Shown: positions 27,650-36,278 of the stretch, piece after piece
Layout: every line of letters starts with the position of its first letter
Numbering within the stretch: the first letter of the stretch is position 1
NCBI RefSeq assembly: GCF_900112865.1
Contig: NZ_FONH01000014.1
Span: 1 to 64,000 of the forward strand
DNA: 64,000 bases
Source of the DNA: Dyella marensis
GTDB lineage: Bacteria; Pseudomonadota; Gammaproteobacteria; Xanthomonadales; Rhodanobacteraceae
Direction of reading: 5' to 3'
The notes under the pieces: model-generated
The model's database searches: none
What the model was told of the DNA's origin: nothing
What the model saw: only the letters and a program-made list of their open reading frames with translations
Position numbers and translations under genes: made by a program

Positions 27650-28972
27650 TTACTGCTCGTCGTCGGCCGGCTCGTCGCGCCGCGCCGGCGTGATCAGCAG
27701 CTTGTCGATGCGCGCGCCGTCCAGGTCCACCACTTCGAAGCGGATGCCCTGCCAGGCGAATACCTCGCCGGTCTGCGGAATATGGCCGAGCACGGCCATC
27801 ACCATGCCGGCGGCGGTGCGGTATTCATGCTCCTGCTCGCCGGGCAGGTGGTCCACGTGCAGCAGTTCGCGCAGGTCGTCGGTGGAGATCGAGCCGTCGA
27901 CCAGCCAGCTGCCGTCCTCGCGCGGCACGATCGGCGCGGTTTCCTCGCCGCCCTGGCTCGAGCGCTGGCTGGCGCCGACCACGGCCGAGAGCAGGTCGTT
28001 GAGCGTGACCAGGCCTTCGATGTCGCCGTACTCGTCCACCACCAGGGCCAGCTGGGTCTCGGCGTCGCGGAACTCCTCCAGCAGGTCCAGCGCGCGCGCC
28101 GTGGCCGGCACGAACAGCGGCTTGGCCATGCGGCCGAACAGGTCCGGCGAGCCGTGGCGGAAATTGCGCAGCAGGTGCTTGACCTCGACCACGCCGGCCA
28201 CGTCGCTTTCGTCGCCGCGGTAGACGGGATAGCGCGAGTAGGGCGTGTCGCGCAGCACTTCGTCGTTTTCTTCCGGCGCGGCGGACATGTCCAGCCAGGC
28301 GATGCGCGTGCGCGGGGTCATCACGCTGTCCACCGTGCGGTCGCCCAGGCGCAGCACGCGGTTGACCATGTTGTGCTCGTCCGCGTCCAGCACGCCCTGC
28401 TCGGCGCTTTCGGCCACCAGCAGGCGGATTTCCTCTTCGGTCACCGCATCGCGGCTGCGCTGGGCCACGCGCAGCAGGCGCAGCAGCTGGGTGCTGGAGA
28501 AGTTCAACAGCCACACGAACGGCGCGGCGATGCGCGACAGCACCAGCATCGGCATGGCCACGAAGCCGGAGACCTTCTCCGGCGCCGACAGCGCCAGGCG
28601 CTTGGGCACCAGCTCGCCGATCACGATCTGGATGAAGGAGATCAGGGCGAAGCCGAGCACCAGGCCGATCACCTTGGCGTAGGGCTCCAGCCAGGCGGCC
28701 TGGCCGCCGTGCAGGGCTTCGGCGATGTGGTCGCCCAGGGCGTCGCCGGCGATGGCGCCGGTGACCAGGATCACCAGGGTCATGCCCACCTGCACGGTGG
28801 ACAGGAAATGCTCGGGGGCCTCGGCGTGGCGCAGCGCGACGCGGGCGCGCCGGCTGCTCTTGGCCATCTGCTTGAGGCGGCTCTTGCGGGAGGCGACCAG
28901 CGCCATTTCCGAGAGGGCGAAGAAGCCGTTGGCCAGCGCGAGCACGAAGACGGTCGCGATCTCGGTCAGCAT
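27650..28972 (-). CDS. HlyC/CorC-family (CNNM-like) membrane protein
   Basis: 440 residues: an N-terminal DUF21/CNNM membrane domain of about 4 helices (residues 1-190), a CBS pair containing MTPRTRIAWLDM and VVDEYGDIEGLVTLNDLL, and a C-terminal CorC_HlyC domain. Family members are linked to magnesium or cobalt efflux and to membrane ion homeostasis; transport has not been shown for most. The ATG at 28972 begins the first membrane helix; upstream sequence in this frame is not homologous. Confidence 0.88.
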   Translation of the reverse strand: MLTEIATVFVLALANGFFALSEMALVASRKSRLKQMAKSSRRARVALRHAEAPEHFLSTVQVGMTLVILVTGAIAGDALGDHIAEALHGGQAAWLEPYAKVIGLVLGFALISFIQIVIGELVPKRLALSAPEKVSGFVAMPMLVLSRIAAPFVWLLNFSSTQLLRLLRVAQRSRDAVTEEEIRLLVAESAEQGVLDADEHNMVNRVLRLGDRTVDSVMTPRTRIAWLDMSAAPEENDEVLRDTPYSRYPVYRGDESDVAGVVEVKHLLRNFRHGSPDLFGRMAKPLFVPATARALDLLEEFRDAETQLALVVDEYGDIEGLVTLNDLLSAVVGASQRSSQGGEETAPIVPREDGSWLVDGSISTDDLRELLHVDHLPGEQEHEYRTAAGMVMAVLGHIPQTGEVFAWQGIRFEVVDLDGARIDKLLITPARRDEPADDEQ

Positions 28973-29070
28973 CGGGGGGAAACGGTGGCGGGTCGGGGCA
29001 TGCCGGGGAGTGTAAGGCCTGCCGGCGGCGGGACGGAAAAGGGGGCAGGCTGCGGCCGTGCGGGGGCGTC

Positions 29071-29088
29071 CTGTAACATATCCGTCAA
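29071..29088 (+). promoter_or_regulatory. Pho-box-like site upstream of the DUF47-pit operon
   Basis: CTGTAACATATCCGTCAA matches 14 of 18 positions of the PhoB box (two CTGTCA-like direct repeats separated by an AT-rich spacer). The differences are at positions 5, 7, 13 and 18. It is 39 bp before the ATG of the DUF47 gene, the expected distance for a PhoB-controlled promoter. Confidence 0.55.
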
Positions 29089-29126
29089 ATTTCCTTTCTT
29101 CCCATCGACTTCCAGGCACTCCCCGC

Positions 29127-29756
29127 ATGTTTTCACTGCAGACGATCTTCGGCAAAGGCGACAAGTTCTATGGCCTGCTCGAACAAAGCGCCGAGGCGGC
29201 ACGGGAGAGCTGCCGCGCCCTGCACGAACTGGTGACCCATACCGACCGCGCGCCGGTGATGGCCGCCTTCGCCTCCGCGCGGGCGCGCGAGAAGGCGCTG
29301 GCCGCGCAGATCAGCGAGGAGCTGGTCAACACCTTCGTCACCGCGCTGGACCGCGAGGACATCGAGGCGCTGAACTCGGCGCTGTACAAGATTCCCAAGA
29401 CCGTGGAGAAGTTCGCCGAGCGCTACGAGATCGTCGGCCCGCGCGTCGCCGACGTGGATTTCGCCCAGCGTGCGCAGGTGCTGGAGCAGGCCAGCGCGGT
29501 GGTCTCGGAGATGATCGGCGAGCTGCGCCGCGGCCTGCGCATCGACCCGGTGAAGAAGCTGCAGGACCGGCTGCAGACGCTGGAATCCGAAGGCGACCGC
29601 ATGCTGCTGTCGCCGTACCGCACGCTGTACGTGGAAGGCAACGACGCGATGCGCGCCATGCTGGCCAAGGACCTGTTCGAGCTGATCGAGAAGGCGATCG
29701 ACAAGTGCCGCGACGTCGGCAACATCGTGTACTCCATCGTGCTCAAGAACTCCTGA
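29127..29756 (+). CDS. DUF47-family (PhoU-like) protein, Pit accessory
   Basis: 209 residues, all-helical, with the DUF47 pattern GKGDKFYGLLEQSAEAARESCRALHEL at the start and DKCRDVGNIVYSIVLK at the end. DUF47 proteins resemble PhoU and are commonly encoded next to Pit; they are believed to tune the transporter. It begins 10 nt before pit's spacer ends and is clearly co-transcribed with it. Confidence 0.88.
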   Translation: MFSLQTIFGKGDKFYGLLEQSAEAARESCRALHELVTHTDRAPVMAAFASARAREKALAAQISEELVNTFVTALDREDIEALNSALYKIPKTVEKFAERYEIVGPRVADVDFAQRAQVLEQASAVVSEMIGELRRGLRIDPVKKLQDRLQTLESEGDRMLLSPYRTLYVEGNDAMRAMLAKDLFELIEKAIDKCRDVGNIVYSIVLKNS

Positions 29757-29766
29757 GGCGCCCGCG

Positions 29767-30885
29767 ATGAGCATGGTTCTCGCGGTAGTGCTGATCGCAC
29801 TCGTCTTCACCTACATCAACGGCTTCCACGACACCGCCAACTCCATCGCCACGGTGGTGGCGACCAAGGTGCTGACCCCCGGCCAGGCGGTGATCCTGGC
29901 CGCCATCACCAATCTGATCGGCGCGCTGTGGGGCACCGCGGTGGCCAAGACGATCGCTGCGGGCCTGATCGATACCAGCGTGGTGGCGGCCGGTTCCCAG
30001 CTGTTGATCTGTGCGCTGGGCGCGGCCACGGTGTGGAACCTGATCACCTGGTGGCTGGGCCTGCCGTCCAGTTCCAGCCATGCCCTGGTCGGCGCGCTGG
30101 TCGGCGCCGCGATCGCGGCGTCGGGCGACAACTTCGCCTCGATCATCTGGTCGCAGGGCGGCGCGCACTGGTGGCAGGGCAAGGGCGTGATCCCCAAGGT
30201 GGTGGTGCCGATGGTGGTGTCGCCGCTGCTGGGCTTCGTGATCGGTTTCCTGCTGATGGGCGCGTTGTACGCGCTGCTGGGCTGGTTCTCCGGCCGGCAG
30301 GGCTTCCTGCGCCGCTTCGGCCGCACCCCCTTCGTCAACAGCTTCTTCGGCAAGGCGCAGATCGTCTCGGCCAGCGCGATGGGCCTGGCCCACGGCATGA
30401 ACGACGCGCAGAAGAGCATGGGCATCATCGCCCTGGCCCTGGCCGGCGCCACCGCGGCCGGCCAGTTCGACGGGCTGCCGTCGTGGCTGGGCTTCCTGCG
30501 CATCCACGGCTCGGCCACCGGCGGCTTCGACGTGCCGGCCTGGGTGGCGGTGGTGTGCGCGCTGACCATGGCCGGCGGCACCGCCGGCGGCGGCTGGCGC
30601 ATCATCAAGACGCTGGGCCACAAGATGGTCAAGCTGCACCCGATCAACGGCTTCGCCGCCGAGGGCAGCTCGGCCGCGGTGATCCTCACCGCCTCGGTGC
30701 TGGGCGTCCCGGTGTCGACCACGCACAACGTCTCGGCCTCGATCATGGGCGTCGGCGCGGCCAAGCGCTGGAACGCGATCCGCTGGTCGGTGGTGGAGCG
30801 GATGGTGTGGGCCTGGATCCTCACCCTGCCGGTCACGGCCCTGCTGGCCTACGGCGGGGTGCGGCTGGCGCAGGCGCTGCTTTAA
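29767..30885 (+). CDS. pit: inorganic phosphate transporter, Pit family
   Basis: 372 residues with about ten membrane helices and the two PiT signatures: GFHDTANSIATVVATKVLTP in the N-terminal half and GMNDAQKSMGIIALALAGA in the C-terminal half. Symports metal-phosphate with protons across the inner membrane. It follows the DUF47 gene by 10 nt. The Pho-box-like site suggests control by phosphate starvation. Confidence 0.95.
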   Translation: MSMVLAVVLIALVFTYINGFHDTANSIATVVATKVLTPGQAVILAAITNLIGALWGTAVAKTIAAGLIDTSVVAAGSQLLICALGAATVWNLITWWLGLPSSSSHALVGALVGAAIAASGDNFASIIWSQGGAHWWQGKGVIPKVVVPMVVSPLLGFVIGFLLMGALYALLGWFSGRQGFLRRFGRTPFVNSFFGKAQIVSASAMGLAHGMNDAQKSMGIIALALAGATAAGQFDGLPSWLGFLRIHGSATGGFDVPAWVAVVCALTMAGGTAGGGWRIIKTLGHKMVKLHPINGFAAEGSSAAVILTASVLGVPVSTTHNVSASIMGVGAAKRWNAIRWSVVERMVWAWILTLPVTALLAYGGVRLAQALL

Positions 30886-30889
30886 GGCA

Positions 30890-31294
30890 TCAGAAGTCGT
30901 CGCCGCCGTCGGCGACGACCTGTTCCAGTTCGTCGCCCAGCGCACCCAGCTCGTGGATCACGCGCTGCAGCTCTTCGATGGAAAGCAGCTCGTAGGGCCG
31001 GTTCTCGCACAGGTGCAGGAAAGGCGAGCCGTCCAGGTCGGCCACCGCCAGGAAACCGACGCGCTGCTCCCAGTTGAAGCGCAGGCAGCGGCGCGCATCG
31101 GCGCCGGCCAGCGGGCCGATCGGGGTGGAGATGCGCAGGAAGCGCCGTCCGGCCTCGTCCTCCAGCTCAGTCAGGTAGATGCCCTGGTGGCGACCGCGCG
31201 GCAGCGGCAGGTCGAAGCTGATCAGGTAGGGCCCGTTGTGGCGCAGCTCATGCTTGGCGCCGATGTGCGAACGCACGGCTTCGAAGTGATGCAT
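30890..31294 (-). CDS. conserved hypothetical protein
   Basis: 134 residues, soluble and acidic (many Glu/Asp at the C-terminus, ending VADGGDDF), no signal peptide or membrane segment. Pattern of strand-rich N-terminal half (ISFDLPLPRGRHQGIYLTELED...RFLRISTPIGPL) and C-terminal helices reminds me of YbjN/secretion-chaperone-like folds, but this is a weak impression. I do not recognise the family. It stands alone between pit (convergent, 4 nt) and the alkyltransferase-like gene (divergent). Confidence 0.7.
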   Translation of the reverse strand: MHHFEAVRSHIGAKHELRHNGPYLISFDLPLPRGRHQGIYLTELEDEAGRRFLRISTPIGPLAGADARRCLRFNWEQRVGFLAVADLDGSPFLHLCENRPYELLSIEELQRVIHELGALGDELEQVVADGGDDF

Positions 31295-31405
31295 GCTGCG
31301 GCTCCCGGCGGAAGAACGGGTTCCGCTACTCTGCCACGACTTTGTGACGGCGCGCGCTAAGACTTCTTGCTATAGGCCGCCATGCCGTCTCACCTCGGTT
31401 ACGCC

Positions 31406-31747
31406 ATGAACGAAGCCCACGCCCGCATTTTCGCCGCCATTGCCGCCATTCCCCCGGGCCGCGTCGCCAGCTACGGCGCCATCGCCGCCCGCGCCGGCCT
31501 GCCGGGGCGCGCGCGCCTGGTCGGCCGCGCGCTGGGCGAAGTGCCGGAGGGGATGGAGCTGCCGTGGTTCCGCGTGCTGCGCTCCAGCGGGCAGATCGCG
31601 TTTCCGCCGGGCAGCCGCGGGTTTCGCGAGCAGTCGAAGCGTCTGCGTGCGGAAGGCGTCGAAGTGAAGAACGGCAAGGTGCCGCTGTCGCGCTTCGGGC
31701 TGGATGCGGATATCGACCGCGCGCTGTGGGGCATGCCGGGCGGGTAG
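31406..31747 (+). CDS. MGMT-like DNA alkyltransferase-like protein (catalytic Cys replaced by Trp)
   Basis: 113 residues corresponding to the DNA-binding domain of O6-alkylguanine-DNA methyltransferases (IPPGRVASYGAIAARAGLPGRARLVGRAL). The active-site P-C-H-R-V motif is P53-W-F-R-V57, so the alkyl-accepting cysteine is absent. This is the hallmark of ATL proteins, which bind O6-alkylguanine, flip it out and recruit nucleotide excision repair. The stop codon TAG is within the family A repeat that follows. Confidence 0.9.
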   Translation: MNEAHARIFAAIAAIPPGRVASYGAIAARAGLPGRARLVGRALGEVPEGMELPWFRVLRSSGQIAFPPGSRGFREQSKRLRAEGVEVKNGKVPLSRFGLDADIDRALWGMPGG

Positions 31748-31828
31748 GTTGGGGTGAGCGCAGCGAACCCCAACGTGGCGTTCGTGGTGCGAGGTTCGTT
31801 GGCGTTCGCTGTGCTCACCCCAACCTAC
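31744..31828. repeat. family A intergenic inverted repeat (copy 4)
   Basis: GTAGGTTGGGGTGAGCGCAG at the left and GTGCTCACCCCAACCTAC at the right, inner arms GCGAACCCCAACG and an imperfect GTTGGCGTTCGC. Positions 31745-31747 form the TAG stop of the alkyltransferase-like gene. Located between two plus-strand genes. Confidence 0.9.
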
Positions 31829-31922
31829 GCCAGCTAGGCCTACGGCGATATCGGAGCAGGCTTACACGACGAAACGCCTCAGGCTGAGAGCTGCCACGGC
31901 CGCATTTGCTAGCATTCGTCGG

Positions 31923-33734
31923 ATGCCTTCCTCCCCCCTCGACATCCTCCACAGCGTCTTCGGCTACACCAGCTTCCGCGGCCAGCAGCAAGCCATCGTC
32001 GAACAGGTGGCCGAGGGCGGCGACGCCCTGGTGCTGATGCCCACCGGCGGCGGCAAGTCGCTGTGCTACCAGATTCCGGCGCTGCTGCGGCAGGGCACGG
32101 GCATCGTGGTGTCGCCGCTGATCGCGCTGATGCAGGACCAGGTCGACGCGTTGCGCGAAGCCGGCGTGGCCGCGGCCTATCTCAATTCCAGCCTGTCCGC
32201 CGAGGACCAGCGCGAGGTCGAGCGGCAGCTGCTGGCGGGCGAGTTGAACCTGCTTTACGTGGCGCCGGAGCGCCTGCTCACGGGGCGCTTCCTCGGCCTG
32301 CTGGAACGCACCGAGGTGGCGCTGTTCGCCATCGACGAGGCGCACTGCGTGTCGCAGTGGGGTCACGATTTCCGCCCCGAATACCGCGAGCTGGCGGTGC
32401 TGCACCAGCGTTTCCCGCAGGTGCCGCGCATCGCGCTCACCGCCACCGCCGACCCGCGCACGCGCGAGGAGATCGTCGAGCGCCTGGCGCTGCAGGACGC
32501 GCGCCAGTTCCTGTCGAGCTTCGACCGGCCCAACATCCGCTACCGCGCCGGCCTGCGCCACAACGCGAAGCGGCAGCTGACCGATTTCCTGGAAGGCCAT
32601 CGCGGCGAGGCCGGCATCGTGTACTGCCTGAGTCGCCGCAAGGTCGACGAGACCGCCGCCTGGCTGGTCGAGAGCGGCATCGCCGCGCTGCCCTATCACG
32701 CCGGCCTGGATGCGGCCACGCGCGCGGCCAACCAGCAGCGCTTCCTGCGCGAGGACGGCGTGGTGATGGTCGCCACCGTCGCCTTCGGCATGGGCATCGA
32801 CAAGCCGGACGTGCGCTTCGTCGCGCACCTGGACCTGCCGCGCAGCATGGAAGGCTATTACCAGGAGACCGGCCGCGCCGGCCGCGACAGCCTGCCGGCG
32901 GAGGCCTGGATGATCTACGGCCTGTCGGACGTGGTCACCATGAGCCAGATGATCGCCCAGTCCGAATCGGCGGACGAGCGCAAGCGCGTCGAGCGGCAGA
33001 AGCTGGAATCCCTGCTGGCCTTCGCCGAGGCCACCGAATGCCGGCGCGAACGCCTGCTCGGCGCGTTTGGCGAGACCTACCATGGCCCCTGCGGCAACTG
33101 CGACAACTGCCTGGAGCCGCCGAAGACCTGGGACGCCACCGTGCCCTCGCAGAAGGCGCTGTCGGCGGTGTACCGCAGCGGGCAGCGCTTCGGCTCGGGC
33201 CATGTGATCGACATCCTGCGCGGCGTCGACAGCGAGCGCATGAGCCAGCTGCGCCACGATCACCTGAGCACCTTCGGCATCGGCGCTGACATGGACGAGA
33301 AGCAGTGGCGCTCGGTGTTCCGCCAGCTGCTCGCGGCCGGCCTGCTGGAAGCGGAAGGCGAGTACGGCACGCTGCGCCTCACCCGCAGCAGTCGCGAGGT
33401 ACTGACCGGCAACCGCCAGGTGCTGCTGCGCGAGGACACCCGCCCCGAGCGCCGCTCGCGTCGCCGCCGCGACAGCCAGCTGGTCACCGGCAGCAGCCTG
33501 GGCATCGAGGCCTACGAGCAGCCGATGTGGGACGCGCTGCGCGCCCTGCGCGCGAAGCTGGCCAAGCAGCATGGCGTGCCCGCTTATGTGATCTTCCACG
33601 ACGCCACGTTGCTGTCGATGCTGCGCGAGCTGCCGGCGAACGAGGAGGAGATGGCTTCGATCAGCGGCGTGGGCGAGGCGAAGCTCAAGCGCTATGGGCA
33701 GGATTTCCTGGCGGTGATCAACGCGCAGGAGTGA
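31923..33734 (+). CDS. recQ: ATP-dependent DNA helicase RecQ
   Basis: 603 residues with the full RecQ layout: Walker A TGGGKS at 41-46, DEAH box at 138-141 ([18 protein letters not shown]), helicase C with the arginine finger in QETGRAGRD, a zinc-binding RQC domain (C-R-R-E-R...CGNCDNC) and a C-terminal HRDC domain (ending [21 protein letters not shown]). It unwinds 3'-5' in recombinational repair and replication restart. Confidence 0.96.
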   Translation: MPSSPLDILHSVFGYTSFRGQQQAIVEQVAEGGDALVLMPTGGGKSLCYQIPALLRQGTGIVVSPLIALMQDQVDALREAGVAAAYLNSSLSAEDQREVERQLLAGELNLLYVAPERLLTGRFLGLLERTEVALFAIDEAHCVSQWGHDFRPEYRELAVLHQRFPQVPRIALTATADPRTREEIVERLALQDARQFLSSFDRPNIRYRAGLRHNAKRQLTDFLEGHRGEAGIVYCLSRRKVDETAAWLVESGIAALPYHAGLDAATRAANQQRFLREDGVVMVATVAFGMGIDKPDVRFVAHLDLPRSMEGYYQETGRAGRDSLPAEAWMIYGLSDVVTMSQMIAQSESADERKRVERQKLESLLAFAEATECRRERLLGAFGETYHGPCGNCDNCLEPPKTWDATVPSQKALSAVYRSGQRFGSGHVIDILRGVDSERMSQLRHDHLSTFGIGADMDEKQWRSVFRQLLAAGLLEAEGEYGTLRLTRSSREVLTGNRQVLLREDTRPERRSRRRRDSQLVTGSSLGIEAYEQPMWDALRALRAKLAKQHGVPAYVIFHDATLLSMLRELPANEEEMASISGVGEAKLKRYGQDFLAVINAQE

Positions 33735-33762
33735 TGGGGCTCGGAAGGATTGCGAGCGCCTC

Positions 33763-33895
33763 CGTCATCCCGGCGCAGGCCGGGATCCAGTGGCGATATG
33801 TTGCATGGAACCCTTGGCGTCGAAGAGCCTGCTCTGAGGCTTGTCGCATGACCGAACAACGTCGCTACTGGATCCCGGCCTGCGCCGGGATGACG
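33763..33895. repeat. family C intergenic inverted repeat
   Basis: Left arm CGTCATCCCGGCGCAGGCCG then GGATCCAGTGGCGA; right arm TCGCTACTGGATCCC then GGCCTGCGCCGGGATGACG. The arms, each about 34 nt, pair almost completely around a loop of about 65 nt. This type (CGTCATTCCCGCGAAGGCGGGAATCCAG-like) is widespread between genes in proteobacteria. The rest of the gap up to 34072 shows no gene. Confidence 0.85.
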
Positions 33896-34072
33896 AGCAT
33901 GTGGGGCGGCGACGGAATTGCGTTTGCCGCTGAAAAATGGCCTCCGCGCTTGTGCCGCGCCCGCCCAGCCCTTACAACGAATAGACGCGCCACGACGAGC
34001 CCGCTTGTCCCCACGGCGCCCCGCGCTCCCGCAGCGCCCGGGTATCCGCTCATCACCGGAAGGACCGCCGCC

Positions 34073-35731
34073 ATGCATGACGCCCCTCTTATCGGCACCA
34101 TCGTCGGCGGCATCGTGCTCGCCTTCTTCTTCGCCGCGATCGCGCACCGGCTGCGCCTGCCAGCGCTGGCCGGCTATCTGCTCGCCGGCGTGGTGTGCGG
34201 GCCGTTCACGCCCGGCTTCGTCGCCGACGGCCATCTCGCCCACCAGCTCGCCGAGATCGGCGTGGTGCTGCTGATGTTCGGCGTGGGCCTGCATTTCTCG
34301 CTGAAGGATCTGCTCTCGGTGAAATCCATCGCCATCCCCGGCGCGCTGGGGCAGATGGCGGTGGCCACCGTGCTCGGCATGCTGCTGGGCTGGGCGCTGG
34401 ACTGGCCGCTGGTGCAGAGCTTCGTGTTCGGCCTGGCGCTGTCGGTGGCCAGCACGGTGGTGCTGCTGCGTGCTATGGAAGAGCGCCGCCTGATGGAGAC
34501 CGAGCGCGGCCGCATCGCGGTGGGCTGGCTGATCGTCGAGGACCTGGCGATGGTGCTGGCGCTGGTGCTGCTGCCGGCGATCGGGGCGTCGCTCAATGCC
34601 GGGCAGTCGATGTCGTTCGGCGAGATCGCCGTGACGGTCGGCATGACCATCGGCAAGGTGGTGGCCTTCGTGGCGGTGATGCTGATCGTCGGCAAGCGGC
34701 TGATTCCGTGGCTGCTGCAGGTGATCGCGCAGACCGGTTCGCGCGAGCTGTTCCGGCTCGCCGTGCTGGCGATCGCGCTGGGCGTGGCGTTCGGTGCGGC
34801 CGGCCTGTTCGGCGTGTCGTTCGAGCTGGGCGCGTTCTTCGCCGGCATGATGATGGGCGAATCGAAGCTGGCGCACGACGCCGCGGAGGAAACCCTGCCG
34901 CTGCGCGATGCCTTCGCGGTGCTGTTCTTCGTCTCCATCGGCATGCTGTTCAACTACCAGGTGCTGCTGGCCGAGCCGCTGGTGGTGCTGGCCGCGCTGG
35001 CCATCATCGTGATCGGCAAGTCGGTGGCGGCGCTGGGCATCGTGCTGGCTTTCCGCAAGCCGCTCACCACCGCGCTGACCATCGCCACCAGCCTGGCGCA
35101 GATCGGCGAGTTCTCTTTCATCCTGATCGGCGTGGGCGTGGCTCAGAACCTGGTCTCCAAGGAGGCGCAGGACGTGCTGCTGGCCGCGGCGATCCTGTCC
35201 ATCCTGATCAATCCGCTGCTGTTCAAGCTGCTGGACCGCGCCAAGGCCCGGCTGGATGCGCGTGCCGCGCCGAGCGAGGAAGCGCAGGGCGGCATCGCCG
35301 CGGAGCCGCTGCAGCCCACGGCGCTGCGTGGCCATGTGGTGGTTGCCGGCTACGGGCGTCTCGGCCAGCTGCTGGGCGAGGCGGTGCATGCCACGGGCGT
35401 GCCGCTGCTGGTGCTGGAAGAAGAGAAGGATCACGTCGATGCCTTGCGGCAGCAGGGCATCGAGACGCTGGTGGGCAATGCGTCGAGCGATGAAGTGCTG
35501 GACGCCGCCAATCTGCCGGAAGCGAAGGCCTTGCTGGTGACCTTGCCGCAGGCGTTCGAGAGCGGCGAGGTGGTGCGCGCGGCGCGGCAGTTGAATCCGG
35601 CGCTGCGCATCATCGTGCGGGCGGATTCGGAGGAGTGCCGCGAGCATCTGCAGAAGCAGGGCGCGGATCTGGTGGTGATGGGCGAGCGGGAGCTGGCGCG
35701 GGCGATGACCGAAGGATTGGCGCCGGCATGA
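34073..35731 (+). CDS. CPA2-type cation:proton antiporter with TrkA-N domain (YbaL/KefB-like)
   Basis: 552 residues: about twelve membrane helices (residues 1-385) with the CPA2 pattern ALAGYLLAGVVCGPFTPGF and the conserved GVSFELGAFFAGMMMGESKLAHD, then a Rossmann TrkA-N/KTN domain (VVVAGYGRLGQLLGEAVHATG). It should exchange K+ or Na+ for H+ under nucleotide control. YbaL is a closer fit than KefB/C because no ancillary KefF/G gene is adjacent. AGGA lies 8 nt before the ATG. Confidence 0.9.
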   Translation: MHDAPLIGTIVGGIVLAFFFAAIAHRLRLPALAGYLLAGVVCGPFTPGFVADGHLAHQLAEIGVVLLMFGVGLHFSLKDLLSVKSIAIPGALGQMAVATVLGMLLGWALDWPLVQSFVFGLALSVASTVVLLRAMEERRLMETERGRIAVGWLIVEDLAMVLALVLLPAIGASLNAGQSMSFGEIAVTVGMTIGKVVAFVAVMLIVGKRLIPWLLQVIAQTGSRELFRLAVLAIALGVAFGAAGLFGVSFELGAFFAGMMMGESKLAHDAAEETLPLRDAFAVLFFVSIGMLFNYQVLLAEPLVVLAALAIIVIGKSVAALGIVLAFRKPLTTALTIATSLAQIGEFSFILIGVGVAQNLVSKEAQDVLLAAAILSILINPLLFKLLDRAKARLDARAAPSEEAQGGIAAEPLQPTALRGHVVVAGYGRLGQLLGEAVHATGVPLLVLEEEKDHVDALRQQGIETLVGNASSDEVLDAANLPEAKALLVTLPQAFESGEVVRAARQLNPALRIIVRADSEECREHLQKQGADLVVMGERELARAMTEGLAPA

Positions 35732-35750
35732 CACGATCGACGTAACCGGC

Positions 35751-35834
35751 GTAGGTTGGGGTGAGCGCAGCGAACCCCAACGTGGCGTTTGCGGCGCACG
35801 TCCGTTGGGGTTCGCTGCGCTCACCCCAACCTAC
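35751..35834. repeat. family A intergenic inverted repeat (copy 5)
   Basis: The most symmetrical copy: GTAGGTTGGGGTGAGCGCAG through GCGAACCCCAAC, then the mirrored GTTGGGGTTCGC through CTGCGCTCACCCCAACCTAC. The arms pair over about 32 bp around a loop of about 20 nt. It sits between the convergent ends of the antiporter gene and the small ORF at 35852. Confidence 0.92.
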
Positions 35835-35851
35835 GCCGGCTTTGCCGGCTT

Positions 35852-36115
35852 TCAGCCTGCCATCCGCCAGCGCACCACCGGCTCGTCCGGGTCGCGTCCA
35901 TGCGTCAGCGCAGCCAGCTGCGGCAGGTAACGCCATTCTTCGAGCGAGACCGGCAGTCGTGCCTGCGGCCATTGTTCGCGCAGCGCAGCGAGCGCGTCTT
36001 CGGCGCTGTCGTGGCGTCCGGTTTCCTGCATGTCGAACATGCTGCGCCAGCGGCGTCCGTGGCGGACGATGCGGAACAGCCCTGCCTTGGCGGGGTATAC
36101 GTATTGGGCCAGCAT
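35852..36115 (-). CDS. small hypothetical protein
   Basis: 87 residues starting MLAQYVYPAKAGLFRIVRHGRRWRSMF, basic at the N-terminus, with a C-terminal W-R-M-A-G end. No signal peptide, membrane helix or recognised domain. An alternative ATG at 36148 would add 11 residues; neither start has a clear Shine-Dalgarno. The GC3-rich codon use matches the neighbours, which supports it as real, but the family is unknown to me. Confidence 0.6.
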   Translation of the reverse strand: MLAQYVYPAKAGLFRIVRHGRRWRSMFDMQETGRHDSAEDALAALREQWPQARLPVSLEEWRYLPQLAALTHGRDPDEPVVRWRMAG

Positions 36116-36224
36116 GAAGCGGTCTTGCCGTGGGGACGGTGTCCGCATAGCGTGCGCGCCGCCTGTGACCGGATCGTGATTCGACGAAGACGGCTTCGTG
36201 GCTTTTCGTGAGTCCGGCGTCAAC

Positions 36225-36257
36225 GAAAAACAAACGGCCCGCAGGTGCGGGCCGTTC
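36225..36257 (-). terminator. intrinsic terminator of the M28 peptidase gene
   Basis: Perfect stem AACGGCCCGC / GCGGGCCGTT (36233-36256) followed on the minus strand by TTGTTTTTCG, 22 nt after the peptidase stop. Confidence 0.85.
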
Positions 36258-36278
36258 GAGTGTTGCCGGTGGCGAGGC

